A stretch of 5,780 nucleotides of DNA from Candidatus Methanoperedens sp. (GCA_028679855.1 JAJRAP010000118.1:1-5780); one strand, 5' to 3'; positions 1 to 5,665 are shown, counted from the first letter of the stretch. Notes: generated from the sequence alone by a model not told the origin. Translations and numbers: made by a program.

Positions 1-1
1 G

Positions 2-1354
2 CTTAATGAAATTGCAGAAAGGACACATGGGTTCGTAGGCGCTGACATATCAGCCCTTGCAAGGGAAGCTGCCATGAAAGCACTTCGCAGATATCTTCCC
101 CGGATAAAACTTGATGAAGCTGTTCCGCGCGAATTACTGAACAGCATGCAGGTCACAGTTTATGACTTTGAAGCCGCGCTTAAGGAAGTCGAACCATCGG
201 CGATGAGAGAAGTACTTGTCGAGATCCCGGAGATTTCCTGGAACGATGTTGGCGGGCTTGTTAGTGCAAGGCAGGAGATAATCGAAGCAGTTGAATGGCC
301 GCTAAAGAGACCTGAGAAATTTGAAAGGATGGGTATCAGGCCGCCCAAGGGCATACTGCTCTACGGTCCACCTGGAACCGGCAAGACGTTACTTGCGAAA
401 GCAGTGGCGAACGAGAGTTCTGCCAATTTTATAAGCATAAGGGGTCCCCAGCTTATTTCCAAATGGCTGGGTGATTCAGAGAAAGCAGTACGTGATATTT
501 TCAAGAAAGCGCGTCAGGTAGCCCCGTCCATACTGTTCCTTGATGAACTTGACGCGATAGCCCCAATTAGGGGAATGGACATTGGTTCGAAAGCTTCAGA
601 ACGGGTGGTCAACCAGCTTCTCACAGAACTTGATGGCATCGAAACGCTAAAGAACGTTGTGGTGATAGCTGCAACGAACAGACCTGAGATCGTAGACCCG
701 GCGCTTATCCGTTCAGGCAGGTTTGACAGATTGGTTTTCATTGGACCTCCAGACAGGGAGGGCAGGATCGAGATATTCAAGATACACCTAAAGAATCTTT
801 CCAGGGAAACCACAGTTTTCAATTGGGGTAATGTCCCTGGAGACGATAACAATATGCTCATAAAATTCCTCACTGAAGATCTTGGTATCGATCGTGTAGA
901 TTATGTGAAAATCACCAGGAACGAAACTGAGAAAATCATCCGAGTAATTAATGAAGCCAGATCAGTGGAGATAGCGCTTGATGAAAATAAGGAATTTGCG
1001 ACATTTAAATTCAATGATGGACTAACTTATAACCTGCATGTCAGAAAGGATAACGGACAGTACATTATATACGATGAAAAAAAGCTTTCTGATGATGTTA
1101 TCATCGAAGAACTTGCAGACCTGACAGAAAATTACGTTGGTGCTGACATCGAGTCATTATGCAGAGAGGCTGTAATGCTGGCTCTGCGTGAGGATTTCAA
1201 TATCAAGAAGATCGAAATGAGACATTTCCGCGCAGCACTGAAGAAAGTCAGACCCGCTCTCGTAGAAGGAATGATAGAATATTATGAAAAGCTGCAGGAG
1301 CAGTTCAAAGGCGGGACAAAGCAGGAACAGAAGTCTTATATAGGTTATAGATAA
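2..1354 (+). CDS. cdc48: Cdc48/VCP-type AAA+ ATPase, 3' part (end of D1, complete D2), with an inserted segment in D2
   Basis: This is a hexameric ATP-driven unfoldase that extracts or remodels proteins in the cytoplasm, often feeding the proteasome. The frame is open from base 2, so the gene starts outside the window; the internal Met at 74 is not the start, because residues before it ([13 protein letters not shown]) are the D1 helical lid. Counting from base 2, D2 shows the family opening (DVGGL), Walker A GPPGTGKT at about 122-129, Walker B with D181-E182 (LDELD, where IDEID-like versions are usual), sensor AATNRP, and arginine-finger region RSGRFDR at 237-243. The lid ([13 protein letters not shown]) and the C-terminal [16 protein letters not shown] follow. 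Between the KIHLKNLS strand-helix and the lid, where the family has only about 14 residues, lie about 94 extra residues (268-361). All catalytic motifs look intact. It heads the visible operon, 44 bases before the PRC-barrel gene. Confidence 0.95.
   Translation, partial: LNEIAERTHGFVGADISALAREAAMKALRRYLPRIKLDEAVPRELLNSMQVTVYDFEAALKEVEPSAMREVLVEIPEISWNDVGGLVSARQEIIEAVEWPLKRPEKFERMGIRPPKGILLYGPPGTGKTLLAKAVANESSANFISIRGPQLISKWLGDSEKAVRDIFKKARQVAPSILFLDELDAIAPIRGMDIGSKASERVVNQLLTELDGIETLKNVVVIAATNRPEIVDPALIRSGRFDRLVFIGPPDREGRIEIFKIHLKNLSRETTVFNWGNVPGDDNNMLIKFLTEDLGIDRVDYVKITRNETEKIIRVINEARSVEIALDENKEFATFKFNDGLTYNLHVRKDNGQYIIYDEKKLSDDVIIEELADLTENYVGADIESLCREAVMLALREDFNIKKIEMRHFRAALKKVRPALVEGMIEYYEKLQEQFKGGTKQEQKSYIGYR
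803..1084 (+). other. Inserted segment of about 94 residues inside the Cdc48 D2 domain
   Basis: This stretch separates the D2 ATPase core from its helical lid. In ordinary Cdc48 proteins the sequence runs directly from a KIHTR-MPL-type strand/helix into DVDLEELA; here KNLS is followed by the insert, and the family sequence resumes at [11 protein letters not shown]. The insert opens with a Gly/Asp/Asn-rich turn, then a probable helix ([11 protein letters not shown]), a strand-like DYVKITRN, another helix ([12 protein letters not shown]), and alternating hydrophobic strands with DG/NG turns ([23 protein letters not shown]). It reads as a small alpha/beta domain, rich in charged residues and without Cys clusters. 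The frame is kept throughout, so it is not a frameshift artefact. The boundaries are estimated from memory of the family and could be off by several residues. Confidence 0.7.
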
Positions 1355-1365
1355 AAATAGCAGTT

Positions 1366-1389
1366 TTGATGAACATTCCAGTTCATTAA
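1366..1389 (+). promoter_or_regulatory. Stem-loop next to the PRC-barrel gene ribosome binding site
   Basis: TTGATGAAC (1366-1374) pairs with GTTCATTAA (1381-1389), nine pairs including one G-U, around a 6-base loop. No T-run follows, so it is not an obvious terminator. Its right arm touches the weak Shine-Dalgarno-like AAGGGA (1388-1393) six bases before the ATG at 1399, so folding could affect translation of the downstream gene or mark an mRNA processing site. The role is an inference. Confidence 0.35.
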
Positions 1390-1398
1390 GGGATTACT

Positions 1399-1662
1399 AT
1401 GGCGAAGATACTTGCAAAAAATCTATCAAATAAAAGAGTTATGCTTACGGATGGGTCAGAACTCGGCATCGTTAACAACGTGATCATGGAATCAAAAACA
1501 GGTCAACTTTTGTATCTGATGGTAAAGCCCAACACCTTTGTTGACATATCTAAATACAAAAACCAGGCTAATTATCTATTGATACCTTTTGAGGCTGTCA
1601 GGGCTGCAAAAGATTATGCCATTGTAGATAAAAAATTGATAACAGGCAGCGATTTTGATTGA
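1399..1662 (+). CDS. Small PRC-barrel domain protein (CdpB-like)
   Basis: This 87-residue protein is almost entirely one PRC-barrel fold: a beta-rich start (KRVMLTDGSELGIVNNVIME), a conserved turn (KTGQLLYLMVKP), and a second half with LLIPFEAVRAAKDYAIVDK. It has no signal peptide or membrane segment, so it is cytoplasmic. Stand-alone archaeal PRC-barrel proteins were long uncharacterised. In haloarchaea, related small PRC-barrel proteins (CdpB1/CdpB2) work in the division ring with SepF, FtsZ1 and FtsZ2. Position two genes upstream of ftsZ1 in the same tight cluster supports the same role here, but that is an inference from family and context. The ATG at 1399 is preceded by AAGGGA. The neighbours are cdc48 44 bases upstream and the dtdA-like gene 27 bases downstream. 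The domain assignment is firm; the division role is moderately likely. Confidence 0.85.
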   Translation: MAKILAKNLSNKRVMLTDGSELGIVNNVIMESKTGQLLYLMVKPNTFVDISKYKNQANYLLIPFEAVRAAKDYAIVDKKLITGSDFD

Positions 1663-1689
1663 TATGATTAAAGTCTAGAAGGCAGTGGT

Positions 1690-2340
1690 TTGAGCAGTGA
1701 GGTAAAAGTAACAGTAGTTTGTTCAACTCAGGACAGAGCCAGTCAGAATATCAAAAATAATCTTTTAGCTCTTCGAAAATGGGAGCAGAAAAGTTCTGAG
1801 TTATATACTGTTTTTGAATTTAAGAATTACAGGCTAGTAGAAATAAAAGACCCTCTCATATATCAGGATGGGCTTGACAGGAGAATGCTAGAATCCGGAT
1901 TTCCAGCGAGCCTCCTTATATTTGCATCCAAACACAGGAGCAAGGACGCAAGAGCTATTCTTACAGTTCATTCCACAGGGAACATTGATGGAGTCCCGTG
2001 GCAGTTCTGCAGGCAACTTCGGCAGAAGGTTAAAGAGGTGTGCCCGACCGGTCGCGCAAGGATCACGAACGGAATAAAATGCGAATGCCAGAACTGTATT
2101 TGTCCCAGGGTAAAAATAGCGCGACTCAGCCCTGCCCTCTTATCTGAAGCTGAAAAAATTGAAAAAAAATTCAGCACAGAACGTGCAACAGCTCTCGGGA
2201 TAACAGAGGGCCCTCTCTATGGGAGATTGGCAAGAGGAGAGTCAGTTATGCTCGATGGAAAAACTATAAATCCAGAGATGGTATATGAAATAAATATTAG
2301 AGCCATCAAGTTAAATTATGAAAAGGCGATTGAGGAGTAA
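1690..2340 (+). CDS. DtdA-like protein lacking the central catalytic region (shortened archaeal D-aminoacyl-tRNA deacylase)
   Basis: Archaeal DtdA removes D-amino acids wrongly attached to tRNA. Residues 1-98 match its N-terminus: VVCSTQDRASQNI, the YQDGLD and IFASKHRSKDAR segments, then LTVHSTGN. After N98 the family should continue through a G-rich segment to the catalytic HHGPTD and GGGHY motifs; neither is present. The sequence passes instead to GVPWQFCRQL, a Cys cluster C-x-C-x2-C-x-C (residues 131-138) and a tail with GITEGPLYG (170-178) and ESVMLDGKTINPEMV. At 216 residues it is shorter than typical DtdA (roughly 250 residues or more, with some euryarchaeal versions much longer). This fits an in-frame internal deletion of a long DtdA, or a derived protein with another role; deacylase activity is unlikely. 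The start is TTG at 1690, because a stop at 1669 closes the frame upstream. The stop lies 3 bases before ftsZ1. Confidence 0.7.
   Translation: MSSEVKVTVVCSTQDRASQNIKNNLLALRKWEQKSSELYTVFEFKNYRLVEIKDPLIYQDGLDRRMLESGFPASLLIFASKHRSKDARAILTVHSTGNIDGVPWQFCRQLRQKVKEVCPTGRARITNGIKCECQNCICPRVKIARLSPALLSEAEKIEKKFSTERATALGITEGPLYGRLARGESVMLDGKTINPEMVYEINIRAIKLNYEKAIEE
2334..2337 (+). promoter_or_regulatory. Shine-Dalgarno site of ftsZ1, inside the end of the upstream gene
   Basis: GGAG (within TGAGGAGTAA) lies six bases before the ftsZ1 ATG at 2344 and is embedded in the last codons of the dtdA-like gene, whose stop is at 2338-2340. Ribosomes finishing the upstream gene would end directly on this site, which suggests translational coupling of FtsZ1 to its upstream neighbour. 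Confidence 0.7.
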
Positions 2341-2343
2341 AAT

Positions 2344-3435
2344 ATGGAATCAATTATAAATGAGGCAATAGCAAGAGCGGGAGAATCCAAAATTCCCACA
2401 GTGGGAGAAACTGATGAAGAACTTCTTCAAATATTGCAGGAATTAAAAACGAATATCGTTGTTATCGGATGCGGAGGTTCAGGTTCAAACACAATTCAGA
2501 GGGTGATGGAAGAAGGTATAATTGGGGCTGACCTGTATGCCATCAATACAGATGCCCAGCATTTGCTGAATATCAAGGTCAGGAATAAGATCCTTATCGG
2601 AAGGAGCAGGACCAGAGGGCTTGGAGCTGGCAGCGTACCACAGATAGGGCAGGACGCAGCACAGGAGTCCAAAGCCATGATCGAAAAAGCAGTGGGAAAT
2701 GCTGATATGGTTTTTATAACATGCGGTCTTGGCGGCGGGACAGGCACAGGTGCGGCACCTGTTGTGGCTGAAGTTGCGCGCGATTGCGGTGCCCTGACGA
2801 TAGCTGTTGTCACTCTGCCTTTCTCTGTAGAAGGAGCGATACGCATGGAGAATGCAGAAGCAGGGCTTGAGAGACTGCGAGACGTCGTGGATACTGTGAT
2901 CGTTGTCCCTAATGACAAATTACTCGAAGTAGTCCCTCATCTGCCGTTGCAGGCAGCATTTAAGGTGTGCGACGAGGTACTGATGCGCGCTGTCAAAGGC
3001 ATCACTGAACTTATTACAAGACCGGGTCTTGTCAATCTTGATTTCGCAGACGTGAGAGTTATAATGCAAAAGAGCGGTGTTGCTATGATCGGCCTTGGAG
3101 AAGCAGAAGGCGAGAACAAAGCCTTAGAATCAGTGCAGAAAGCTCTTAGAAGTCCGCTGCTGGATGTAGATGTTTCTGGTGCTACGTCAGCTCTTATCAA
3201 TGTCGTTGGAGGTCCTGATATGACGATCGCAGAAGCAGAGAGCGTTGTTAACGAGCTTTATGCTCGCATCGACCCAAGGGCTAGATTGATCTGGGGGGCC
3301 ATGGTAGATCCAGACCTTGAGCACATTATCAGGACTATGATCGTGGTTACTGGTGTTAAATCCCCCCAGATTCTCGGAAAGGATACTGCGGGAAACATAG
3401 CGACCGCAAGATACGGGATCGACTTTGTGAGATAA
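2344..3435 (+). CDS. ftsZ1: Cell division GTPase FtsZ1
   Basis: This is a tubulin-like GTPase that polymerises into the cytokinetic ring on the inner face of the membrane. Its 363 residues show the N-terminal nucleotide-binding GCGGSGSN (42-49), INTDAQHL, the tubulin signature GGGTGTG (130-136), the [10 protein letters not shown] helix, and the T7 synergy loop NLDFADV (231-237) with its catalytic Asp236. The GVAMIGLGE and [10 protein letters not shown] segments and [11 protein letters not shown] of the C-terminal domain follow. The N-terminal extension ([14 protein letters not shown]) and the overall pattern match archaeal FtsZ1 better than FtsZ2, which in haloarchaea has a separate role in constriction. 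The protein ends soon after the core (YGIDFVR), with no long linker tail. All key residues are present, so it should be active. It follows the dtdA-like gene by 3 bases and precedes queE by 9. Confidence 0.96.
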   Translation: MESIINEAIARAGESKIPTVGETDEELLQILQELKTNIVVIGCGGSGSNTIQRVMEEGIIGADLYAINTDAQHLLNIKVRNKILIGRSRTRGLGAGSVPQIGQDAAQESKAMIEKAVGNADMVFITCGLGGGTGTGAAPVVAEVARDCGALTIAVVTLPFSVEGAIRMENAEAGLERLRDVVDTVIVVPNDKLLEVVPHLPLQAAFKVCDEVLMRAVKGITELITRPGLVNLDFADVRVIMQKSGVAMIGLGEAEGENKALESVQKALRSPLLDVDVSGATSALINVVGGPDMTIAEAESVVNELYARIDPRARLIWGAMVDPDLEHIIRTMIVVTGVKSPQILGKDTAGNIATARYGIDFVR

Positions 3436-3444
3436 CATCTCCTG

Positions 3445-4173
3445 ATGCAAGCGCATATCGAAGAAGTTTTTAATTCCATACAGGGAGAAGGCACTCATGC
3501 TGGAACGCGCCAGGTTTTTGTGCGCTTCCAGCAGTGCCAGCTTCATTGCCAATATTGCGACACTCCCCGGAGCCGCCAAGTAACGTACTCGTGCAGGATT
3601 GAAAAAATTCCTGCAACAGGTGACTTCCATACTGTTAAAAATCCAGTCAGCAGGGATTATCTTATTGAGACTATACAGAAATTATGGTCGCCTTCGACCA
3701 GGCATATTAGCCTGACCGGCGGTGAGCCGCTGATACAAGCGGATTTCATCAGGGAACTCAATGCTGAGCATCCATTATACCTTGAAACTAATTCAGGATT
3801 TCCAGATGAAGCACGAAAATTAAAGGATGTCATTGCAGTTGCATCATGCGATATTAAATTACCGGAGCACGATTCCACGCGACATTACGATGATCTGCTA
3901 AAGAACGAACTTGAGACCATCGCAATCTTCAATGAATCTGCAGAAACATTTGTAAAAATAGTGGTACTTCCTGAAACAACAAAAGGATCATTATCTTCTG
4001 CGGTCAACGGCATCGCTTCGATCGACCGGAATATCCCTCTCATTCTCCAGCCTGTGACTTCAGACAGAAGAATTCATGCAGGTAAGCTCTTTGAACTGAT
4101 GGATTTTGCGGGAGAAAAATTAAAAGATGTGCGGGTTATCCCGCAGACCCATAAAATGATGGGGCTGCTCTAA
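3445..4173 (+). CDS. queE: 7-carboxy-7-deazaguanine synthase QueE (radical SAM)
   Basis: QueE converts 6-carboxy-tetrahydropterin to 7-carboxy-7-deazaguanine with a [4Fe-4S] cluster and S-adenosylmethionine. In archaea this leads through preQ0 to archaeosine in the tRNA D-loop. The 242-residue protein begins with the family signature EEVFNSIQGEGTHAGTRQVFVRF, then the cluster-binding C-x3-C-x2-C (Cys31, Cys35, Cys38; CQLHCQYCDTP). It continues with SLTGGEP (GGEP at 92-95), LETNSG, a CDIKLP segment, QPVTS, and the typical ending PQTHKMMGLL. The ATG at 3445 fits because the conserved N-terminus begins within a few residues and the frame is closed at 3435 by the ftsZ1 stop. There is no good Shine-Dalgarno, so translation may depend on coupling to ftsZ1. 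Its stop overlaps that of the convergent lipoprotein gene. Confidence 0.95.
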   Translation: MQAHIEEVFNSIQGEGTHAGTRQVFVRFQQCQLHCQYCDTPRSRQVTYSCRIEKIPATGDFHTVKNPVSRDYLIETIQKLWSPSTRHISLTGGEPLIQADFIRELNAEHPLYLETNSGFPDEARKLKDVIAVASCDIKLPEHDSTRHYDDLLKNELETIAIFNESAETFVKIVVLPETTKGSLSSAVNGIASIDRNIPLILQPVTSDRRIHAGKLFELMDFAGEKLKDVRVIPQTHKMMGLL

Positions 4174-4180
4174 TAACCCG
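4132..4180 (-). terminator. Nested stem-loop at the convergent gene ends, probable terminator of the minus-strand lipoprotein gene
   Basis: An outer perfect 8-bp stem (CGGGTTAT 4132-4139 with ATAACCCG 4173-4180) encloses an inner stem (GCAGACCC 4143-4150 with GGGGCTGC 4161-4168, one mismatch) and a 10-base loop. Both convergent stop codons (4170-4173) lie in the right side. On the minus strand the hairpin is followed within about 8 bases by a T-rich tract (TTTTAATTTTT, complement of about 4114-4124), like an intrinsic or U-tract terminator. No T-run follows on the plus strand, so the role for queE is less sure. Confidence 0.5.
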
Positions 4181-4685
4181 TTGCTGATGCAAGAGAGAAG
4201 ACGATCATTGGATCAGAGGACGAGCCGACCTGTACCAAATAATCGCCTTTTGCCCAGATGATGTTGTATCTGGGTTGTGTCTCACCATTATCTACTCTAA
4301 AATCGTTGAACTTTGTTGCAGCATGCCCGTTTATAGAGATCTCTTCAAAAGGATTATCTTTCCTGAAGTTTTCTCTCAGATCTTCTTTATATTGAGAAAA
4401 CAGAGCATCAGCATCGTCGCTCTTGAAAGCCTGGATGTAGATGTATTGTCCGCCATACTTGTAAACCCCTTCTGATCCATTAATATAAGAGTTCCCGATT
4501 TTAGCGTTGATATCATGTATCGCCTCGAATGTAAATCCGGGAGGCAGATTAGTTTTTATAATGAAATCAGGTCCAATGCTCTGATTAGCTTTATTGTTAC
4601 TATTGTTATTATTTTCAAATAGGCATCCGGATGAAAATACGGATCCGATTATCAGTATCGATAATAATATATATTTACTAGACAT
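4170..4685 (-). CDS. Uncharacterised archaeal lipoprotein
   Basis: This 171-residue protein has a lipoprotein signal peptide: a short charged start (MSSKY), a hydrophobic stretch (ILLSILIIGSVF) and a lipobox-like SSGC with lipid-carrying Cys21. An Asn-rich linker (about residues 24-34) follows, then a globular domain: LPPGFTFEAIHD, a Tyr/Gly-rich strand YKYGGQYIYIQAF, a charged helix, ISINGHAATKF, YNIIWAKGDYLVQV and a final SLASATGY. It should be anchored on the outer face of the membrane. I do not recognise a named family or catalytic residues; the small beta-rich domain could bind a partner or ligand. The ATG at 4685 is backed by AGGAGA (4694-4699) eight bases upstream. It is divergent from the transglutaminase-like lipoprotein gene and convergent, with a 4-base overlap, with queE. 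Confidence 0.85.
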   Translation of the reverse strand: MSSKYILLSILIIGSVFSSGCLFENNNNSNNKANQSIGPDFIIKTNLPPGFTFEAIHDINAKIGNSYINGSEGVYKYGGQYIYIQAFKSDDADALFSQYKEDLRENFRKDNPFEEISINGHAATKFNDFRVDNGETQPRYNIIWAKGDYLVQVGSSSDPMIVFSLASATGY

Positions 4686-4693
4686 TTTTTATA

Positions 4694-4733
4694 TCTCCTA
4701 TATCTTTAATGCTCAGCCTATGTAAAAAATATT
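4694..4733 (-). promoter_or_regulatory. Probable promoter and ribosome binding site of the minus-strand lipoprotein gene
   Basis: On the minus strand the AT-rich block AATATTTTTTACA (complement of 4721-4733) can serve as a TATA box, putting the transcript start near 4700, just before the Shine-Dalgarno AGGAGA (4694-4699) and 8 bases of spacer to the ATG at 4685. The Shine-Dalgarno is clear; the TATA assignment is by composition and spacing only. Confidence 0.4.
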
Positions 4734-4739
4734 GCGGTC

Positions 4740-4759
4740 ACTTCGAAATCGTTCGAAGT
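4740..4759. promoter_or_regulatory. Perfect 8-bp inverted repeat between divergent promoters (candidate operator)
   Basis: ACTTCGAA (4740-4747), a 4-base spacer ATCG, then TTCGAAGT (4752-4759). It sits between the probable TATA boxes of the two divergent lipoprotein genes, about 7-11 bases upstream of each. This is where archaeal dimeric helix-turn-helix regulators often bind. Which regulator binds, if any, cannot be told. Confidence 0.5.
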
Positions 4760-4770
4760 CTAAGCAAACA

Positions 4771-4780
4771 TTATATATTT
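4771..4780 (+). promoter_or_regulatory. TATA box of the transglutaminase-like lipoprotein gene (leaderless transcript)
   Basis: TTATATATTT (4771-4780) is centred about 26 bases before the ATG at 4802, the usual distance from an archaeal TATA box to the transcription start. Transcription would therefore begin at or within a few bases of the start codon. No Shine-Dalgarno lies at the correct spacing, in keeping with a leaderless mRNA. Confidence 0.6.
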
Positions 4781-4801
4781 TAAAGGTTTATTTAAGAGTA
4801 C

Positions 4802-5476
4802 ATGCATGAAAAACTGATTGTAATTGTTGCGGTATTCTTATTATCCCTTTCAGGATGCATCGCGCCACCTTATCAAAACACAGACCAGAATAATCCTTTT
4901 CAGCAGGAGCCTGCGATAATTGCACCCGCACCCATTCCGAGTGAAGCAGCGACTGTACCTGTGATGACTGAAAAGAGAGAACTTTTGATAGACAGGATAT
5001 CGGAAAACCTTACTTCGTTCTATGACCGGAAATGGAATATGCTTTACCATGCTGATGAGCTTGATTGCTCCAGGATGTCCACATATTTCTGGGACTACAT
5101 CAGGAGAAATTTCCATGTGGCTCCAAAAATCATTATCTCGTATGAAAGGCAGCATGCATGGCTTGCGCTGAAGGTGAGTGATGTGGGGAACTCTACCGAT
5201 TATAGTCACTGGAATATCAAGGGCACAGACTACTATTTTGTGGAAGCCACGATACCAAAAGTGGTGGCAGAGGATAACTGGAAGTTCCTGATAAACGATC
5301 AAGAATACACTTCATCAGAGTTCTACAACGCCGCGATATACATTCTTGACACACCGCAGGATGCCAACGATTTCCATGCACAGAACTCTGCGCTGGGTGG
5401 ATGGAACCAGGAGTTCAGGCTGAAAAAGGGTGACCTGGATAAGATTTCACGGCTGCTCACATTAACAGTGAACTAA
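4802..5476 (+). CDS. Lipoprotein with transglutaminase/papain-like Cys-His-Glu arrangement
   Basis: This 224-residue secreted lipoprotein has a signal MHEKLIVIVAVFLLSLSGC, with the lipobox LSGC placing the lipidated Cys at 19. A Pro/Gln/Asn-rich linker follows to about residue 50, then a helical segment and a compact domain. The domain has DCSRMSTYFWDYI (Cys89 at a helix start), YERQHAWLALKV (His118 opening a strand), and YYFVEAT (Glu148 on the next strand). This order and spacing is that of transglutaminase-like cysteine enzymes, which typically read C...HAW...D or E-x-T. An enzyme acting on proteins or peptides outside the cell is plausible, but the substrate is unknown and Glu in place of the usual Asp leaves room for a non-catalytic role. 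The remaining C-terminus (ALGGWNQEFRLKKGD) is unrecognised. The start fits the TATA box 26 bases upstream. Confidence 0.8.
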   Translation: MHEKLIVIVAVFLLSLSGCIAPPYQNTDQNNPFQQEPAIIAPAPIPSEAATVPVMTEKRELLIDRISENLTSFYDRKWNMLYHADELDCSRMSTYFWDYIRRNFHVAPKIIISYERQHAWLALKVSDVGNSTDYSHWNIKGTDYYFVEATIPKVVAEDNWKFLINDQEYTSSEFYNAAIYILDTPQDANDFHAQNSALGGWNQEFRLKKGDLDKISRLLTLTVN

Positions 5477-5636
5477 TACGAACGTGTACGACCTCCGGCG
5501 GCATAAGTTTATAAAGTTTAGTTTTTAATTGTAATATGGATTGTGAAATAAACAAATAATCTGGGGTAATAATATGGACTGCTTTACAAAGTTTGACGGT
5601 ATTGACTATCCAAATACCTTTGCAAAAAGGATTAGT
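5477..5636. other. Intergenic stretch without a convincing gene
   Basis: After the lipoprotein stop there is a T-rich tract (TTTAGTTTTTAATT, about 5517-5530) that could end transcription, and a TATA-like TTTATAAA at 5508-5515. Two tiny reading frames begin with almost the same context, TAATATGGAYTG (5532-5543 and 5570-5581). The first encodes 7 residues; the second encodes 25 and runs into the mobile element. Nothing else is recognisable. Confidence 0.5.
5508..5515 (+). promoter_or_regulatory. TATA-like element downstream of the lipoprotein gene
   Basis: TTTATAAA lies about 25 bases before the ATG at 5536, the same geometry as the leaderless promoter at 4771. It could drive a short transcript into the repeat element. 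In AT-rich DNA this may be chance. Confidence 0.3.
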
Positions 5637-5651
5637 GTTAATGTCCACTGA
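5574..5651 (+). pseudogene. Possible gene start cut short by the inverted-repeat element
   Basis: A 25-codon frame begins MDCFTKFDGIDYPNTFAKR and stops at 5649-5651, inside the left terminal repeat of the element that begins at 5637. GGGGT (5563-5567) lies 6 bases before the ATG as a possible ribosome binding site. The first 21 codons would predate the insertion and the last four come from the element. I do not recognise the protein; it may equally be a random short frame. Confidence 0.2.
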
Positions 5652-5665
5652 CCTCTTGGGGTAAA
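5637..5665 (+). repeat. Left terminal inverted repeat
   Basis: It reads inward as GTTAATGTCC...GGGGTAAA and pairs with 5752-5780, with mismatches at repeat positions 5, 12, 13, 17, 19 and 20. The best conserved blocks are the outer GTTA-TGTCCA and the inner TGGGGTAAA, which are candidate cleavage and transposase-binding parts. Confidence 0.6.

Noticed and set aside
74..76. ATG at 74 as the start of the AAA+ gene
   Set aside because: The frame is open back to base 2 and the residues before it match the D1 lid of Cdc48, so this Met is internal.
514..873. Minus-strand frame of 119 residues opposite the Cdc48 D2 domain
   Set aside because: It lies wholly over well-conserved Cdc48 sequence, has low-complexity Ser/Thr/Leu composition and no recognisable motifs.
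1977..2160. Frameshift as explanation for the missing catalytic region of the DtdA-like gene
   Set aside because: The other two forward frames between about 1980 and 2160 contain stops and do not encode HHGPTD or GGGHY-like motifs, so the region is absent rather than shifted out of frame.
2496..2918. Minus-strand frame of 140 residues opposite ftsZ1
   Set aside because: It is the antisense of conserved FtsZ sequence, with no ribosome site or motif.
3187..3630. Minus-strand frame of 147 residues across the ftsZ1/queE junction
   Set aside because: It overlaps two firmly identified genes and shows no family features.
4593..4620. Short tandem repeat on the plus strand (ATTGTT/ATT runs)
   Set aside because: It encodes the Asn-rich linker of the minus-strand lipoprotein and is explained by codon repetition.
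4850..5302. Minus-strand frame of 150 residues opposite the transglutaminase-like gene
   Set aside because: The plus-strand frame has a signal peptide, lipobox, motifs and promoter; the opposite frame has none of these.
5457..5648. Minus-strand frame of 63 residues in the 3' region
   Set aside because: It starts within the left terminal repeat and ends in the lipoprotein gene; no motif or ribosome site supports it.
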